From contig NW_026947514.1 in the NCBI RefSeq assembly GCF_034190915.1, positions 6,097,701-6,161,700 of the forward strand: a stretch of 64,000 bases of DNA, written 5' to 3'. Below are positions 46,627-57,345 of this stretch, in pieces. The notes under the pieces are model-generated. The model saw nothing but the letters and a program-made list of their open reading frames with translations. It was not told the origin of the DNA and did no database searches. The translations under genes were made by a program, and so were the position numbers. Each line of letters starts with the position of its first letter. Positions within the stretch are counted from its first letter, which is position 1. The stretch is from Cavia porcellus (lineage: Eukaryota; Chordata; Mammalia; Rodentia; Caviidae).

Positions 46627-46627
<1 letters not shown>
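45851..46627. other. Unique DNA, nothing recognised
   Basis: Overlapping frames of 97-113 codons on both strands at 45823-46417 have no domain. Confidence 0.35.
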
Positions 46628-46657
<30 letters not shown>

Positions 46658-46680
46658 TGTGTATGCATGTGTGCGTGCAT
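46628..46680. repeat. (TG)n/(CG) microsatellite
   Basis: A pure (GT)n run followed by 'gcgcgtgtgtatgcatgtgtgcgtgc', an alternating purine-pyrimidine tract over about 50 bp, of the type able to adopt Z-DNA. Confidence 0.95.
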
Positions 46681-47349
46681 TTCCCTCTTTAGCTATATAA
46701 AAAGCAAGTGTCTCCATAAATCTCCATAATGATCATATGCAAAAAAATTTTAAAAAGGCTTCAACTCCTGTCCAAATTCTGAAGGGAGCGTGTTGGAAGA
46801 AGTGTGTTGTGGGAGAAAGTGGATGGAGACACGCGCTGGCCAGCCCAGGGATGTGGGGACACAGGCCGAGGATGTTTGCACGGGCTCCACCGATGCTCCA
46901 CTTGCTAAATGGAAGCGGCCCGCTAGCTTTTATTCTAGTCTTTAGTCTCCCTCTAGGAGCTCTCGTCTTAAGTGATTTAATTTGTCACTGAGATCTCATA
47001 CCTAGGATGGGACCCAAAACTGAAACTGGGTATGTCCACAGCAAGGAAGAATAATTAGCAAATTCACATGCTGTGCTGGTTTTCACCCCTCTAACTGCAG
47101 GGTCAATTATGACTTTAAGCAAAGCCGGAAGTGGGGAGAAAGAATCAGATACGTGAACATCTTTTTGCGCATCTAACAAGGTGGCACTTGTACCTTACCT
47201 TGGGAGCTTTCGGGAGGACTAAATTGACCGGAAAACAGGATTCAGTGGCCCTGTTCCACTTTTCCCTCCTCCCTCCCATTTACAGATTTATTGTGTTCTT
47301 AACCCATCAAATGCTATGTTCTCATGAGTAAATGCACACATTGTTGTAT

Positions 47350-47610
47350 GGGAACACAACTGTGTGACCCCCAAAGATAAACGCACAACCCTTAAGCCCT
47401 CCCTACTTGTGAATGAGCCATCCGTAGCCAAGTCTTGCAGATGTGATTAAGTCAAAGTTCTTGCCATCAGAACATCATGGACTCAGAGTGGGACCGAAAG
47501 TCAATGACAAATGTCCTTATAAGAGAAAGGAGAGGGATGCTGGGGACAGAGACACAGAGAAGGACATGGGAACCAGAGGCTGACCAAGGAGAGGCAATGA
47601 CTGATCCCAG
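47350..47610 (+). mobile_element. MLT1-like MaLR LTR fragment, sense
   Basis: Order: 'gtgtgacccccaaagataaa', 'cttgcagatgtgattaagtcaaag' (abridged), 'ggactcagagtgggaccgaa', 'aatgtccttataagagaaag', 'agagacacagagaaggacatggg' (abridged). The 'gcagatgtgattaagt...gtccttataag...gagacacagag' sequence is the MLT1 core. Confidence 0.75.
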
Positions 47611-48683
47611 GCCTTCCCTTAGCTCCCGGCAGTCTGGGCCTTCCTTGGTTTGTAGATGAGGCTCACGGTCTTACACTGTCTTTTCTTTGCTCTCAAATTT
47701 CCCTGTGCTACACACACAGTCCTGTTGGGTTAGGGTTACCCAAAGGACCCCATTTTAACTCAGAAAACCCTCTTTCCAAATAAGTCCTGGGGCTCAGGAT
47801 TCAACATTTTTTGGGAGGACACCAGCCAACCTGCAGCTTGGATTTGGGGTGCAGGTCCTGCTCTGGAACCTCAGCCTTGTTGGCAGAGCTGTGATTTCGG
47901 GAATTCTCGCTTCCAGAGTGGTGAGAGCATTCATTTTCCTGCTCCTTGAGCTACTCTGTGAGACTTGTTCCCACAGCCCCAGGAGACAAATACACACCGA
48001 ATCCAGCTACTCTTGCTGCTCACAGCTGCCTCCACCTCGCAGTGGCTGGATAATCACTGTCTTTTATAACCAGCATTCAAAGTCTCACTTTATATAATTT
48101 TAATACATTTTGTGGAAATATAGCCTTGTTTTGTTACGTAACCATCACAGTGTTGAAGAGCCAAAACTTGGTGACATGATAGCAGTGATAATAGTTTACA
48201 CAGATCTCAGAACTGAATCATTGTCCTTCTCTGTCCTGGAACTGCTGTCGCAGGTCAGCATCTTAATGATGCTGCTGTTCTGCGAGGGCATCTTGGTGTT
48301 CTCCTGACTCTGTCTTCTTGGTGGCAAAAGAGGTGCAGGACAGCATGCAACAGACACTCACATACTATATCCAAAGTCACAGGTAGACACTGACAAAGCT
48401 ATGGAGGCTTTCTCCACGTTCCTTTTGGAATCAGAAGAGAACTATCTTTCCACACAACCTGGTGGGTTTCCTCATATATTTCACTGGTGAGAGCTCCATT
48501 TCAAGGCCACCTCTAGCTCTGAGATGAGGAAAGACCACGTCTGCCTTTCTAAATTTCTCTTTGGATTATAAGCAAGGGAAAAGGGAAAGAGTGATCAGTC
48601 ACTTCTGCTGCAGTCCCACCTGGTCATTCGGGGCCGTGAGTACCTTTGCATGAGTCCAGTCACCTGATTGTCAGGGCCAAAGT
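47611..48683. other. Unique DNA, nothing recognised
   Basis: No gene or further named repeat supported. Confidence 0.35.
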
Positions 48684-48845
48684 CAGCGATCCTTAAACTT
48701 CAGTGTGAATCAGAGTCAGCCGGAGATCTGTTACCATATGGCTACGGAAGCTCCACCCCTAGGACCCGCAAGGTCCCCCAGGGCTGTCACAAACGTGCTC
48801 CACACAGCGCTGGGCTAGTCCCAGGGACACTTTTAACCTTTTGTT
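48684..48845 (+). mobile_element. MER5A-type hAT transposon
   Basis: Starts 'cagcgatccttaaacttcag' (cf. 'cagtggttctcaaactttag') and continues 'gtgtgaatcagagtcagccggag', 'gctccacccctagga', 'gctgggctagtcccagggac', with an inverted-terminus-like 'acacttttaacctt' end. A small non-autonomous Charlie-related element, diverged. Confidence 0.72.
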
Positions 48846-48969
48846 AAATCATCATTATTTTTCAACTAAGATAAGAAAATGAAGAACGGCCAAGATTGCA
48901 ATGCTTTAATTGTCTTTTGACTGGCTGTGCCAAAAAGGCAAAAGAGAAAGGAAAATTTCTAACGGCCTC

Positions 48970-49315
48970 TATGTTAGCAGCGGACTTATCCAATGCTGTC
49001 ACAAAACATCCGAGAGAACTTAACTACAATGAAGACAGGTTTGTTTGGGCTCATAGTTTCAGAGGTTCCGGTCCATGGTCACATCTCTGTGTTATTTCTG
49101 GGCCTGAGATCAACCCAGACATAATTTAGGGGGTCAGGAATAAAAGAGAAAGGAGTCAAGGACAAAATATCCCATCTAGTGGACATGTCCAGCGGCCTAC
49201 TTCTTCCAACTGGGTTCTACTTCCTAAAGCCGCTGTCTCTTTCCAAAAGGGCGATCAGTTGAGGTTCATGTCTTGGTACGGAAGCCTTTAGGGGACATTT
49301 CAGATCCAACAACAA
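48970..49315 (-). mobile_element. MaLR-like LTR, antisense
   Basis: The plus strand has the complement order: 'ccaatgctgtcacaaaacat', 'ccgagagaacttaactacaatgaag', 'gtttgtttgggctcatagtttcagaggtt' (abridged), 'tccggtccatggtcacat', 'ggcctacttcttccaactgg', 'aggggacatttcagatccaa'. Same group as the copies at 28978 and 34815. Confidence 0.72.
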
Positions 49316-50903
49316 AGGCGCAGGGATTCAGAACACAGAGCAGGCCCCTGCTGACCGGTGGCTACAGGACCTCAGATCAGTCCCTGCTGTGATGTGCGCT
49401 TGCTATGTGGGATTTGCCACTCTTCCCTCTTCTGCTGTCACTGTCACTCTCCATGGTTTTGTTCACTTAGTAAAACTCTCTGTTCTTTCACCGATGGCTT
49501 TTGAGCTTTTATCCAGGGTCAAGTCCTTCTCTGAGTGGCTTCAACTTCACTGTGTTCTCCCTGAGGATTTTTAATTCTTCACTTTCATTCAGATGTTGGA
49601 ATCAAGGCTAAACAATCAGCGTACGTGTGTTCTGCAGTGGAAACGCTGTTGAATAGAACTGAGCAGACAATGAGCACTCCTTTTGCCTTGAAAGCCGATT
49701 AGGTCACCCTTCGGCTTGATGTACCTTGAAGGACCTGAATGGAGAGACTCAATGTTCCCGAGCTCCAATGCAAGCAAAGACTTGCTTCCCTGGCTCTGCA
49801 GAGCGTCTGTTGCCTTTTGCAAATCAAAGTATGAATTGTTTAATAGATTTATCTTTTCAATTTTAGTGCCTTAGCAAAAGAGGGGGTGCACAGAAAGAAA
49901 AAAGTATCACAGACTCATTTTGTTTGGTAGCAGAGTTGTGCTTGTCTCCCAAGTGGACACAAATGCTTTTAGCACTGAGCACCTCAGCTGGGCTTGACCA
50001 AAAGGAACATGTCTTCCCCCTGGGGCATCTTTGGCCTTCCTGCAGATCCAGGTGAGAAGTTTCCTGAGCCCGGGAGAGGAAGGTGAACTTGCTGTGGGCT
50101 CCCAGTTCAGTGCCTTCTGCCAGCTCTCCTCATTCCAGAAAGATTAAATAATTACGGGGCTGGGGGCACCACTGTCACAAGCGATTTTGAATGCATTCTG
50201 CATTAGAAAGCAGAGGTCTTCTTAATAACATCAGATCAGACTGCCAGAGGCTCTTTCCAAACCCGGAGTGGCAGGCAGTGAGAATGTGGACTCTGACAGC
50301 CACTACCACAGAGGCCACGCTGGGAAACCGCTCCGGCAGGCCCTTGCCGGCTCTTCTTCAGGTCAGAATCGAAGCAGCTGGGAAACCCTGAAGTCGCTGT
50401 CGATCCGAGGATCGTCCTGGCTTTCATCTCCCTTTCACCCTCTTTCCTCGGGGCTCTGCATGCTTGCACTTGACCAGGGATTAACGAGATTGTTTGCATG
50501 AGGCAAGCTGGAGGGGCAGAGGACGCCGTGTGACACAGCGTACGGACACCACCGAGACCTGAGTTGCGTCAGGTCAGAACCAGAGGCTAACACAGTGCCT
50601 GGCCCTAAGACGGGACAGGCAACTGGGTCATTCAAGGACACTGCCTGGTCCTTATGGTGTCGCATGTCCTTCTGGCCAGAGCAAATCTGGCTTTTCATGC
50701 CACGCATCCTGTCTTGGATTTTCTTACAACTTCTGAGAAGAAAATTCTACAAATAGTATTGCAATTTTAGACTTGCTTTGTGGTTGTTTGCATCACTCAT
50801 AGAATGCCTTTAAAAACTTTTTTTTTGCAATTCTCAATTGATCTCATTGTCCAGAGTTGTCAAAATGAAGGCTAGAAATAGAGTTGGAGATAATAAAACG
50901 TAT
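49316..50903. other. Unique DNA, nothing recognised
   Basis: No gene or named repeat supported. A T-rich run lies near 50818-50827. Confidence 0.4.
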
Positions 50904-50934
50904 TTAAAAAATAATCTGCAGTTCCTGAATCGCG

Positions 50935-51095
50935 GATTCAGTTGCTGCTCCTATTATGGCCTCTGCTACTGTCACTGTTACCTTTGATGATGCTGCTATA
51001 AGCACCACAACTGCTGTGACGAGTAGTACCCTTGATACTGCCACTCTTGCTAAGAGGACCTTACCACCGCTGCCGAAATGACTACAAACCACCCC
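50935..51095. repeat. Degenerate trinucleotide-rich stretch
   Basis: Recurring GCT/ACT/GTT triplets ('gttgctgctcc', 'ctctgctactgtcactgtta', 'gatgatgctgctata', 'gatactgccactcttgcta') give an Ala/Val-rich frame on the minus strand (50904-51158). It looks like a heavily decayed trinucleotide array, not a gene. Confidence 0.5.
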
Positions 51096-51218
51096 CACCC
51101 TGCAGCTCCAGGCGTGTGACTCACCCGTGGCCACCTTTCCCATGACATTCCATTTCACAGTTCCATAACTAGAGATTTTTGCTAGTTAGCAATGAAGGGA
51201 GACTAGAAACCAGTCAGA

Positions 51219-51525
51219 CAGGCTGAGCATCCTCCAGTCTAAAATCTGAATCGCTCTAACACCTGGAACTTTTTGAACACAGACACAACACCACAAGGGC
51301 AAAATTCACACCAGGCCTGATGTGTCCATCAGGGAGAAGAGAGAAATGGACCTAAAGAACTGCCTGACATGACCCCCAGGCCATGTGGAGAAGGTGTACA
51401 GGAAGCATGAATCATGGATGGGCTTTGTGTTCACTCCAAGGTATCTTACCACGTGTACTAAATATTCCAAACTTAGATGCGAACACTTCCGATCCTGAAC
51501 ACATCAGAAAGGGATACTCAACCTG
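51219..51525 (+). mobile_element. MER2/Tigger-type DNA transposon
   Basis: Starts 'caggctgagcatcctccagt' and ends 'gggatactcaacctg' just before TA (51526-51527). The 5' TA has mutated to GA. Interior blocks 'taaaatctgaatcgctctaa', 'ggaactttttgaacacagac' and 'gcgaacacttccgatcctga' match the Tigger-type family 'tccgaaactttttgagcgcc...cacttctggtccc'. The terminal inverted repeats (caggctgagcatcc / ggatactcaacctg) are visible. Confidence 0.8.
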
Positions 51526-51782
51526 TATTTGGGAGAAAAGGTTGTATTTTAATAATGTTGCTACACCGCGTTTTAGTGACTTTGCTATATGGTAAAGGAC
51601 AGAAGGATTGATCTACCTCAGGCCTATACACCACCCACAAACACAGCAGTTACTGCAAAGGCTCATGGATTAAGTAGCGAAGGACTTTACTCAGCAGAGT
51701 CCCAGGCTCCAGCTGGGGTCCAGGAGACAGATGGACAGGGTCTGTGGCCTGGGTTTCCTATTTCCCTGGAAGCTGTGACCCT

Positions 51783-52263
51783 GTGATGGTTGATAATGAC
51801 TGGTCAACTTAAGAAGTCTGATAGCTTAACTAACTCAGCTGTTCTATATCCTAGGGTGTGGAGGACATGCCCCTTACTATTCTAGCATGTCGTTCATTGT
51901 GTCAACTTGAAAAGTTTAACCAAGTGACTTAGCAGGGAGCCGGGGCCCTCCCTTTGTAAGCACCCCAAGCTTGCACAAGAGGAGGCCACCAAGCTGATGT
52001 GAATGATACATCCCACCAAGGATGGGTAACCTGCTTATAATGTAAGGGAGGAAGAGGGGCTTGCTTGCCCTCTTTTGCTCTTGATTTTTCTGTCTTCTGC
52101 TGCCTTAAACTGTTGCCCTTCACCATGCCACCCTGCCTTGCAGTCAGCTGATTATAGACTGAAACCTCCACAAAATGTGAGCTAAATAAACCTTCCCCTC
52201 TTTATTTTTAACTTTGGGTCTCCGGTATTTTGTCCCAGCAATTTGGGAAAAATAACTAACACA
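51783..52263 (+). mobile_element. MaLR-like LTR, sense (possibly composite)
   Basis: Begins 'tgtgatggttgataatgact' and includes a second similar start near 51889-51912 ('gtcgttcattgtgtcaactt'), so it may be two overlapping LTR pieces. The rest is clear: 'gcttataatgtaagggagga', 'ccttcaccatgccaccctgc', 'gactgaaacctccacaaaat', 'gtgagctaaataaacc', 'ggtattttgtcccagcaatt', ending 'aataactaacaca' at 52263. Confidence 0.75.
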
Positions 52264-52535
52264 GATCCCCAGTGTGAGGAATGTCAGGTGGCAGAGGCCC
52301 TTGGGAGGTGAGTGGCTTTGCCGAGGTCATGTGGGTAGAGTCATTGTGATAGGATTACTGTCCCTATCTCTATAGGAGCCAGGTTCCATCTGCCACCTGA
52401 GGATGCAGCAGGAACACAGTAAAACGAATCTATGTCCACCCTAGGAACCAAAGCGGCTCCCCCTTGGTTCCAGGCTTGGGCCTCAGAACTGTGAGAGGTG
52501 CATTTCTGTACTCCTGGCTGTACAGCCCAGGGGGC
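52264..52535 (+). mobile_element. MST/MLT1-like MaLR LTR fragment, sense
   Basis: Directly follows the preceding LTR: 'ccccagtgtgaggaatgtca', 'gcccttgggaggtgagtggc', 'gaggtcatgtgggtagagtc', 'ggattactgtccctatc', 'tgccacctgaggatgcagcagg' (abridged), 'gggcctcagaactgtgagag'. The usual first 40 bp are missing, so the upstream LTR may have inserted into or replaced them. Confidence 0.68.
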
Positions 52536-53471
52536 TTTGCTAGGGCAGCCTAAGCTCAGGGAGATGTGGACGCCATCCATCCACAGGGGCTGGGGAGCAG
52601 GCAAAGCAACTGAGCACCTACATGCAAGGCAGTGGGCACGGGAGACTGTGAGCAGGAGGAGAAGGTATTGGCAGGGGCAGGTGGGGAGAGACAAGGCCCT
52701 GGGAGGAGCAGAGCTCCAGCAGTCAACTCCTGCCACCTCTACAGAGAAGGAGTTAGCTCCACGATTCAGATCCAGCACAGAGGAAGGCACCTGCCCCTGC
52801 GCAGAGCCAGGAGAATGCAGTTGCCGCAGGGCTTCCTCTGGAATCTCCAGTTCCCTTTTAAGCTCAGTTTGTCACAGGGCAAACTCAGAACAGCAGGCAT
52901 GGCTTATGAATGCACCCTTTCCTCCAGGGGCAGAGGTCACTGGCCCAGTTGTGGGCTGGAAGCTGGGTTGAAGGAGGGTCTCTGGTCGGGTTCCTGCTCT
53001 CAGTCCTCTCGGATGGCGCCGGACTCAGGACAGACACAGCCCTGGACACTCTTCCCTCTATTTTCTGCCTCCCTCTTTTCCTGACTACTCCTCGCATTCC
53101 TCATTCTGTTTTCCTGCCTGGGAGTGGCAGAGACAAAGAACAGAGGAGGAATGAATAAAAGCAAGAAGGTGTCAGCGCAGTTCGGAGCTCTCCTTCCTCC
53201 ACCTCAAATGCTCCTGTCTGTTTACTCAGGGGCAGAGATAGGGGTTCATGGAAGCACCTTCACCAACACTGCGCAAATCCACCAGGAAGTCATTATTTCC
53301 CCAAGAATAATAAAATAACAGTATATACATGGTTTATTTAAAAAAAAAAAAACTTTTGTGAGAATGTTCACATATTGTGTTTATTATGCAGTAAACATTT
53401 GCTGAGTGTTCATTTTGCTGGAATTCTTATAGATGTCACAGGGGCGTTATAAGATAGCGTTGGAGATATTA
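52536..53471. other. Unique DNA, no gene supported
   Basis: Several overlapping frames on both strands at 52341-53158, the longest being 157 codons (52498-52971 plus), partly in the LTR. No domain. A poly(A) of about 13 lies at 53340-53352. Confidence 0.4.
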
Positions 53472-53525
53472 AACACACAGACACAGGCACACGCATGCAC
53501 ACACACACACGCGCGCACACACACA
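53472..53525. repeat. (CA)n/(CG)n alternating tract
   Basis: Imperfect CA repeat with embedded 'gcatgc' and 'cgcgcgcac', an alternating purine-pyrimidine run of about 50 bp with Z-DNA potential. Confidence 0.95.
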
Positions 53526-54182
53526 GAGCAATGTACTAAGTGGGCTGCCAGCACACGTGGCCATCCTTTTTCATGAATGGAAACTTTCCACCTGTCACCA
53601 TTGTCCCCTCCAGACCTTCAGCATGGAGAACGGCACGGAGCTTCTTCACCATTCACACGCCACCACCCGACTTGGGTCAGGGCTAGGACACATTTCTGCT
53701 GCCTTTGATGCCATTAAATGCCTTGATCTGTCCCATACAGTGACCTGTCAACTACTCACTGAGATTTCTGGTAGCAACATCTAGGAGATGTCCAATCGCT
53801 CCCTGCTAAACTAAGAATAAGACATGACCCACAAGGGACCGAAGATTGGTCTTGGATTAGGAACTTCTCAGCTCCGTGGGAAGCCACTCACCTCTTCCTA
53901 CACCAAGGCTCTACCTAGCCAGGCTATTTCTCACCTACCCACTCACATCCTGCAGGACTCCTGGATGGACACCTGGATCAGTGCTCCTCCCTCTCTCCTC
54001 CCTCCCCAGACTCCTATGGCTTCCTTTATTTCCTCCACTGCTGACATTATAGGCTAACCTGCCTCACAGTCTACAAGTTTCCTAGGGTGGTAGCCTGCTG
54101 TACAACTGGCATGCAGAGCAATAACCGACTCTATATAAATATGTTTTCTCAACAAGCCAAGCCTTCAAACACATTCTCTCCA
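53526..54182. other. Unique DNA, nothing recognised
   Basis: No gene or nameable repeat supported. Confidence 0.35.
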
Positions 54183-54285
54183 GGGCTGGGGATGCAGTTC
54201 TGTTGGTAGATCTGTAGAGTGCTTGCCTAGCATGTGGGAGACCACGGGTTTGATACCCAGCACTGCCAAAATAATAATGCTAACG
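54183..54285 (+). mobile_element. ID SINE, sense
   Basis: 'agggctggggatgcagttct', 'tagagtgcttgcctagcatg', 'tgatacccagcactgcc' then an AATAATAA tail. The tRNA-like body has A-box and B-box remnants, with an extra 'tagatctg' segment after the A box. Diverged, older copy. Confidence 0.88.
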
Positions 54286-54948
54286 ATCTCTCCAAGGATG
54301 TGCCCATAAGCAGGTTGGCATAATGGTAGCATCCAGGATGGGGATGGGGATCTCCCTCCTAATTAAGCAAAAATCACATTCGTCCATCTAAGACACATTT
54401 TGTGGTGAAATACTTTTCGGGAGAAGTAAGTTGTGTTGATTTCATCCTCTATTTAAATGCCATGGGTGTTGAACAAACCTACTTAAGTGCCTCCTATTAA
54501 TCACTCTTATGAGTTACTTATTCTTAATTAAGAGCTTGATTATTAAAAGATAAAATCTATTCATTGCTGGCTCATATGTTACTCTCTGCCCGGTCTGGCC
54601 AGGTAAGAAGATTTTCATCATGGGTGTTGCTAAGTCCCAGGCCAACAATTTATTCTGCTGATGAGTTTTTCTCAGACTCTGTCCCATGCATTTTAAGAGA
54701 AACTGGAGGGCTTGGCAGCAGAGAAGGTTGTTTATCCTTAGAACATCCTCGACTTACTCGGGGAGGCCATGCTTTCCTGATGCCAGCATTTTCCAGGCCA
54801 GGTGTAGTCCGAACCCAGCATCACGGGCATGATGGTTCTCAGGCCTTGATCCAGAGACAACTAATCTGAATTCTGACTTGAAGGAATCCTTCTGTGATGC
54901 ACACACACATTAAAGTGAGACAGCGGGGAGAGGTTGTCCCACTAGAGC
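54286..54948. other. Non-repetitive stretch, possible conserved element
   Basis: 54360-54590 is AT-rich, free of repeat signatures, and contains several TAAT/ATTA cores ('cctaattaagc', 'cctattaatcac', 'cttaattaagagc'). The texture is that of a developmental enhancer, but this is inference only. No gene seen; the 101-codon frame at 54564-54869 has no domain. Confidence 0.25.
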
Positions 54949-54949
54949 A

Positions 54950-55035
54950 TCCCTATGTTGGAGATGAGAAAAGTTGAGTTCCAGAAATAAAGAGGCTGTG
55001 ACCTGGCCAGTTTGGGGCAGTCCCACTTCTGCTTC
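54950..55035 (-). mobile_element. MIR-like remnant, antisense
   Basis: 'ttggagatgagaaaagttga' (cf. 'acagatgaggaaactgaggc'), 'agaggctgtgacctggccag', 'ggggcagtcccacttctgct'. Short and diverged. Confidence 0.5.
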
Positions 55036-55124
55036 CTATCATGATGCAAAATGTCAGATTATAGCGAGACAGCAGGAAGTGCTAATTTCTCCCTTCTCTT
55101 AGCCCCTCTCTTTTGATACATGGA

Positions 55125-55268
55125 ATTAAACTCCACCCCCTTCATACTCCTCACTTTTTAATCATTTGTAAATTTTAAGTTGCTAAACTACCCAGCTGGG
55201 CTTGAACTTTGGGTCCTCCTGCTTCAGTCTCCCAGTTTTGGGATTGCTGGCCTGAGACATCACATCTT
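55125..55268 (-). mobile_element. B1-dID dimeric SINE, antisense, truncated
   Basis: ID-half complement ('acatggaattaaactccacc'), then B1 complement: 'gctaaactacccagctgggc', 'ttgaactttgggtcctcctg', 'cttcagtctcccagttttgg', 'gattgctggcctgagacatcac' (abridged). Diverged. Confidence 0.75.
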
Positions 55269-55564
55269 GTATACCCTTATTTACCTACATTGGCTCTTCT
55301 TTACCTACACTGACATGTAACCCAAATGGAAAACTGATGGGCTGATTGAATACTCATGTGCGTACTGGGGAAATTCTAGTTGTATTCTGCAACGTGTCTT
55401 TTTCCCAAAGATTTTTTTTCTTTTTACTTTTTGATAGCTATTAAGGCCTACTGGTTTCTTTAAGAGCTCCTCAAGCCTGGGAAATGCCAGATTTTATTTA
55501 GCCACTTCCGCAATGACAGATGTTCAAATTCTAAATTCTCATTTCTGGAGAACTGCGAAGCAGT

Positions 55565-55685
55565 GAGCTACTTCCGGCGTTCTGCTCACGCATGCGCAGG
55601 TGCTGCTAGCCCGGGTTAGGGGTGGGGGTGGAGGTCCTCATGCTAGGCCCTGTGGTGCGCGCATGCGTGATCTCAGGCGCTGCCT
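55565..55685. promoter_or_regulatory. Candidate NRF1/ETS-type mini-promoter
   Basis: An isolated CpG cluster in AT-rich DNA. An ETS-core 'acttccgg' lies at 55570-55577. The 12-mer tcacgcatgcgc at 55586-55597 recurs exactly, in inverted orientation, at 55659-55670. Each contains GCATGCGC, close to the NRF1 consensus (YGCGCAYGCGCR, one or two mismatches). Between them lie a CCCGGG and a G-rich 'aggggtgggggtggagg'. ETS plus NRF1 sites typify housekeeping TATA-less promoters. No first exon or splice donor is identifiable. Confidence 0.42.
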
Positions 55686-55739
55686 GGTCTTGCCCTGAGC
55701 TACCTGCAGTACCACGCTTTGCTATTTGTGGTGGTGAGT

Positions 55740-56130
55740 TCTCAACACTTGGAATTATCAAAGCCTGTAATCTTCACCGCCAACCTGACATGTGATAAAT
55801 GATGTCTTGGTCTGGTGTAATTTGCATTTCCTTATTATTAGAGAAGCTGAGTATCTTTTCCTAGATGCGTAAGCCGTTTGAATTTCCTTTCTTCTTAATA
55901 AGCTTCATTGATTTTCTTTTCCATGGCTTGACTTTTCAATATTGAAAGTCAAGCCATGGTGAGTGTGTTTTCCTCTAGTGTGAACTCTATCTTGGTTTTG
56001 CTCACTGAGCTTTTCCTTATGAGACTTCTTTTGCAGATTTTGATATAATAGAATTTGTCAATTTCCCCCCATAAGATTGTTTCATTCTGTTGTGCATTTC
56101 TGTTTAAGAAGACCATTTTACTTTCAAAGG
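55740..56130 (-). mobile_element. L1 3' region, antisense
   Basis: The plus strand shows the complement of an old L1: 'gtgtaatttgcatttcctta', 'gagaagctgagtatcttttc', then 'cttttgcagattttgatata', 'atttgtcaatttccccccat' and 'gtttaagaagaccatttta'. It is 5'-truncated and decayed. A near-perfect 39-bp palindrome (55921-55959) lies inside it where normal L1 sequence is expected. Confidence 0.65.
55921..55959. repeat. Near-perfect 39-bp palindrome
   Basis: The left arm ccatggcttgacttttcaat (55921-55940) pairs with the right arm attgaaagtcaagccatgg (55941-55959). The only defect is one extra T in the left arm. The arms abut with no spacer, so the strand could form a hairpin of about 19 bp. Confidence 0.97.
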
Positions 56131-57129
56131 CACAAAACATGCTCTTACCTTACTTTCTTATACTTTTGAGCAGAAGTATAAATGATTGTCATTAATGATT
56201 GGTATTTATTCTTTCCTAAATTTACTTCTCCGCCTTCTAAGGGCAGTGACACTTATATTGTATTGAGTTCTTGTTACATAGCCTTTTCCCCTGAGTCACA
56301 CATTAAATGATCACTGATCCTGAGCAGTGTTAGTTAGGTGCTTGATGCTAAGTAATGGTAATCGTGGGTCTTGAAGATGCAATGTAATCTCTACCAGCAT
56401 GCATCAGAAGGCAGCTTGCTCTGATGAACAGCTCCTGCCATCTTGAGCTTCCAGAATCTTGGTCTTGGATGCCTTCGTTTCTGAGCCTTGCTGGTAAAGA
56501 AGAGAATAATTGCAGAGAGCATTTTAGATTTGAAAAAACCACATCCCTTCCCATCTGCATCCCATTGTTCATTCCTAGATGCAAGGAAAGAAGAAAGTTG
56601 TCTCCCTGAGGGGCCAAGCGAGATGTAGCCCTGTGACGGTTGGGTGTCCTTCACCTGAGTGACTCACTCTTGCCCTGTCCCAGGTTATCTGGTGAGCACA
56701 CACCTGCATCTGCGTGCGTACTTATTCTGCTTTTAACTTCCATGTTAGAGTTTGGTGCACTCACTTTTAAGTGTTTTTGGATTGATACGGCCTGTTTTGT
56801 ACATTTTACTCACATACGTGGAATGATAGATCAATATAAATCGTTTCTCATATACTCTGAAGAATGCTACTGGACTTTTAATTGAGCGGCATCCAATTGT
56901 TAGTTTATATACTAAGTAGGTGATGATTAACATCTTTTCAATACTGAATCTTCCATATTCAATATCATGCCCTTGTTACTGGTCACAGGACTGGGTGGAT
57001 TTCCTCTAAACTGCATTTAAAACAGTGAGCTTTATAAAGCTGCCCAAAGCAGCTGGTGGCTGTGAACTCTTGGGTCATTTATTATTGATCTTTCTTGTTT
57101 TCTTCTAAAAGTTTTGTCCGCATTTCCTT
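56131..57129. other. Unique DNA, nothing recognised
   Basis: No gene supported. The segment near 56895-56960 may be further decayed L1 but is too weak to call. Confidence 0.35.
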
Positions 57130-57345
57130 ATAAACACTATTTTAGATGAATCCTTCCAGATTTTTCTCAATGAAAACCTTCAAGCATACCAAGCATTTGT
57201 CACGCTATAATGAAATTCCAATGCCCATGTGCCCCAGGCTTAACAATTACCAAGATTTTACAGTATTTACTCCACATAGTTTTCTTTGTTTATCTTAACT
57301 AAAATAATTTAAAGTGAATCCCAGATATATCTCTTCATGTCTATG
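57130..57345. mobile_element. Ancient dispersed repeat fragment
   Basis: 'cttcaagcataccaagcatt', 'tgcccatgtgccccaggctt', 'aacaattaccaagattttac', 'agtatttactccacatagtt' and 'ataatttaaagtgaatccca' follow the order of an old mammalian repeat ('cccatgtacccatcacccag...caacaattatcaacattttgcc...attttaaagcaaatcccaga'). Family uncertain (L1M-like). Confidence 0.5.

Noticed and set aside
50904..51158. Ala/Val-rich membrane-like protein on the minus strand
   Set aside because: The composition follows from decayed GCT/ACT triplet repeats; no initiation context or conserved motif.
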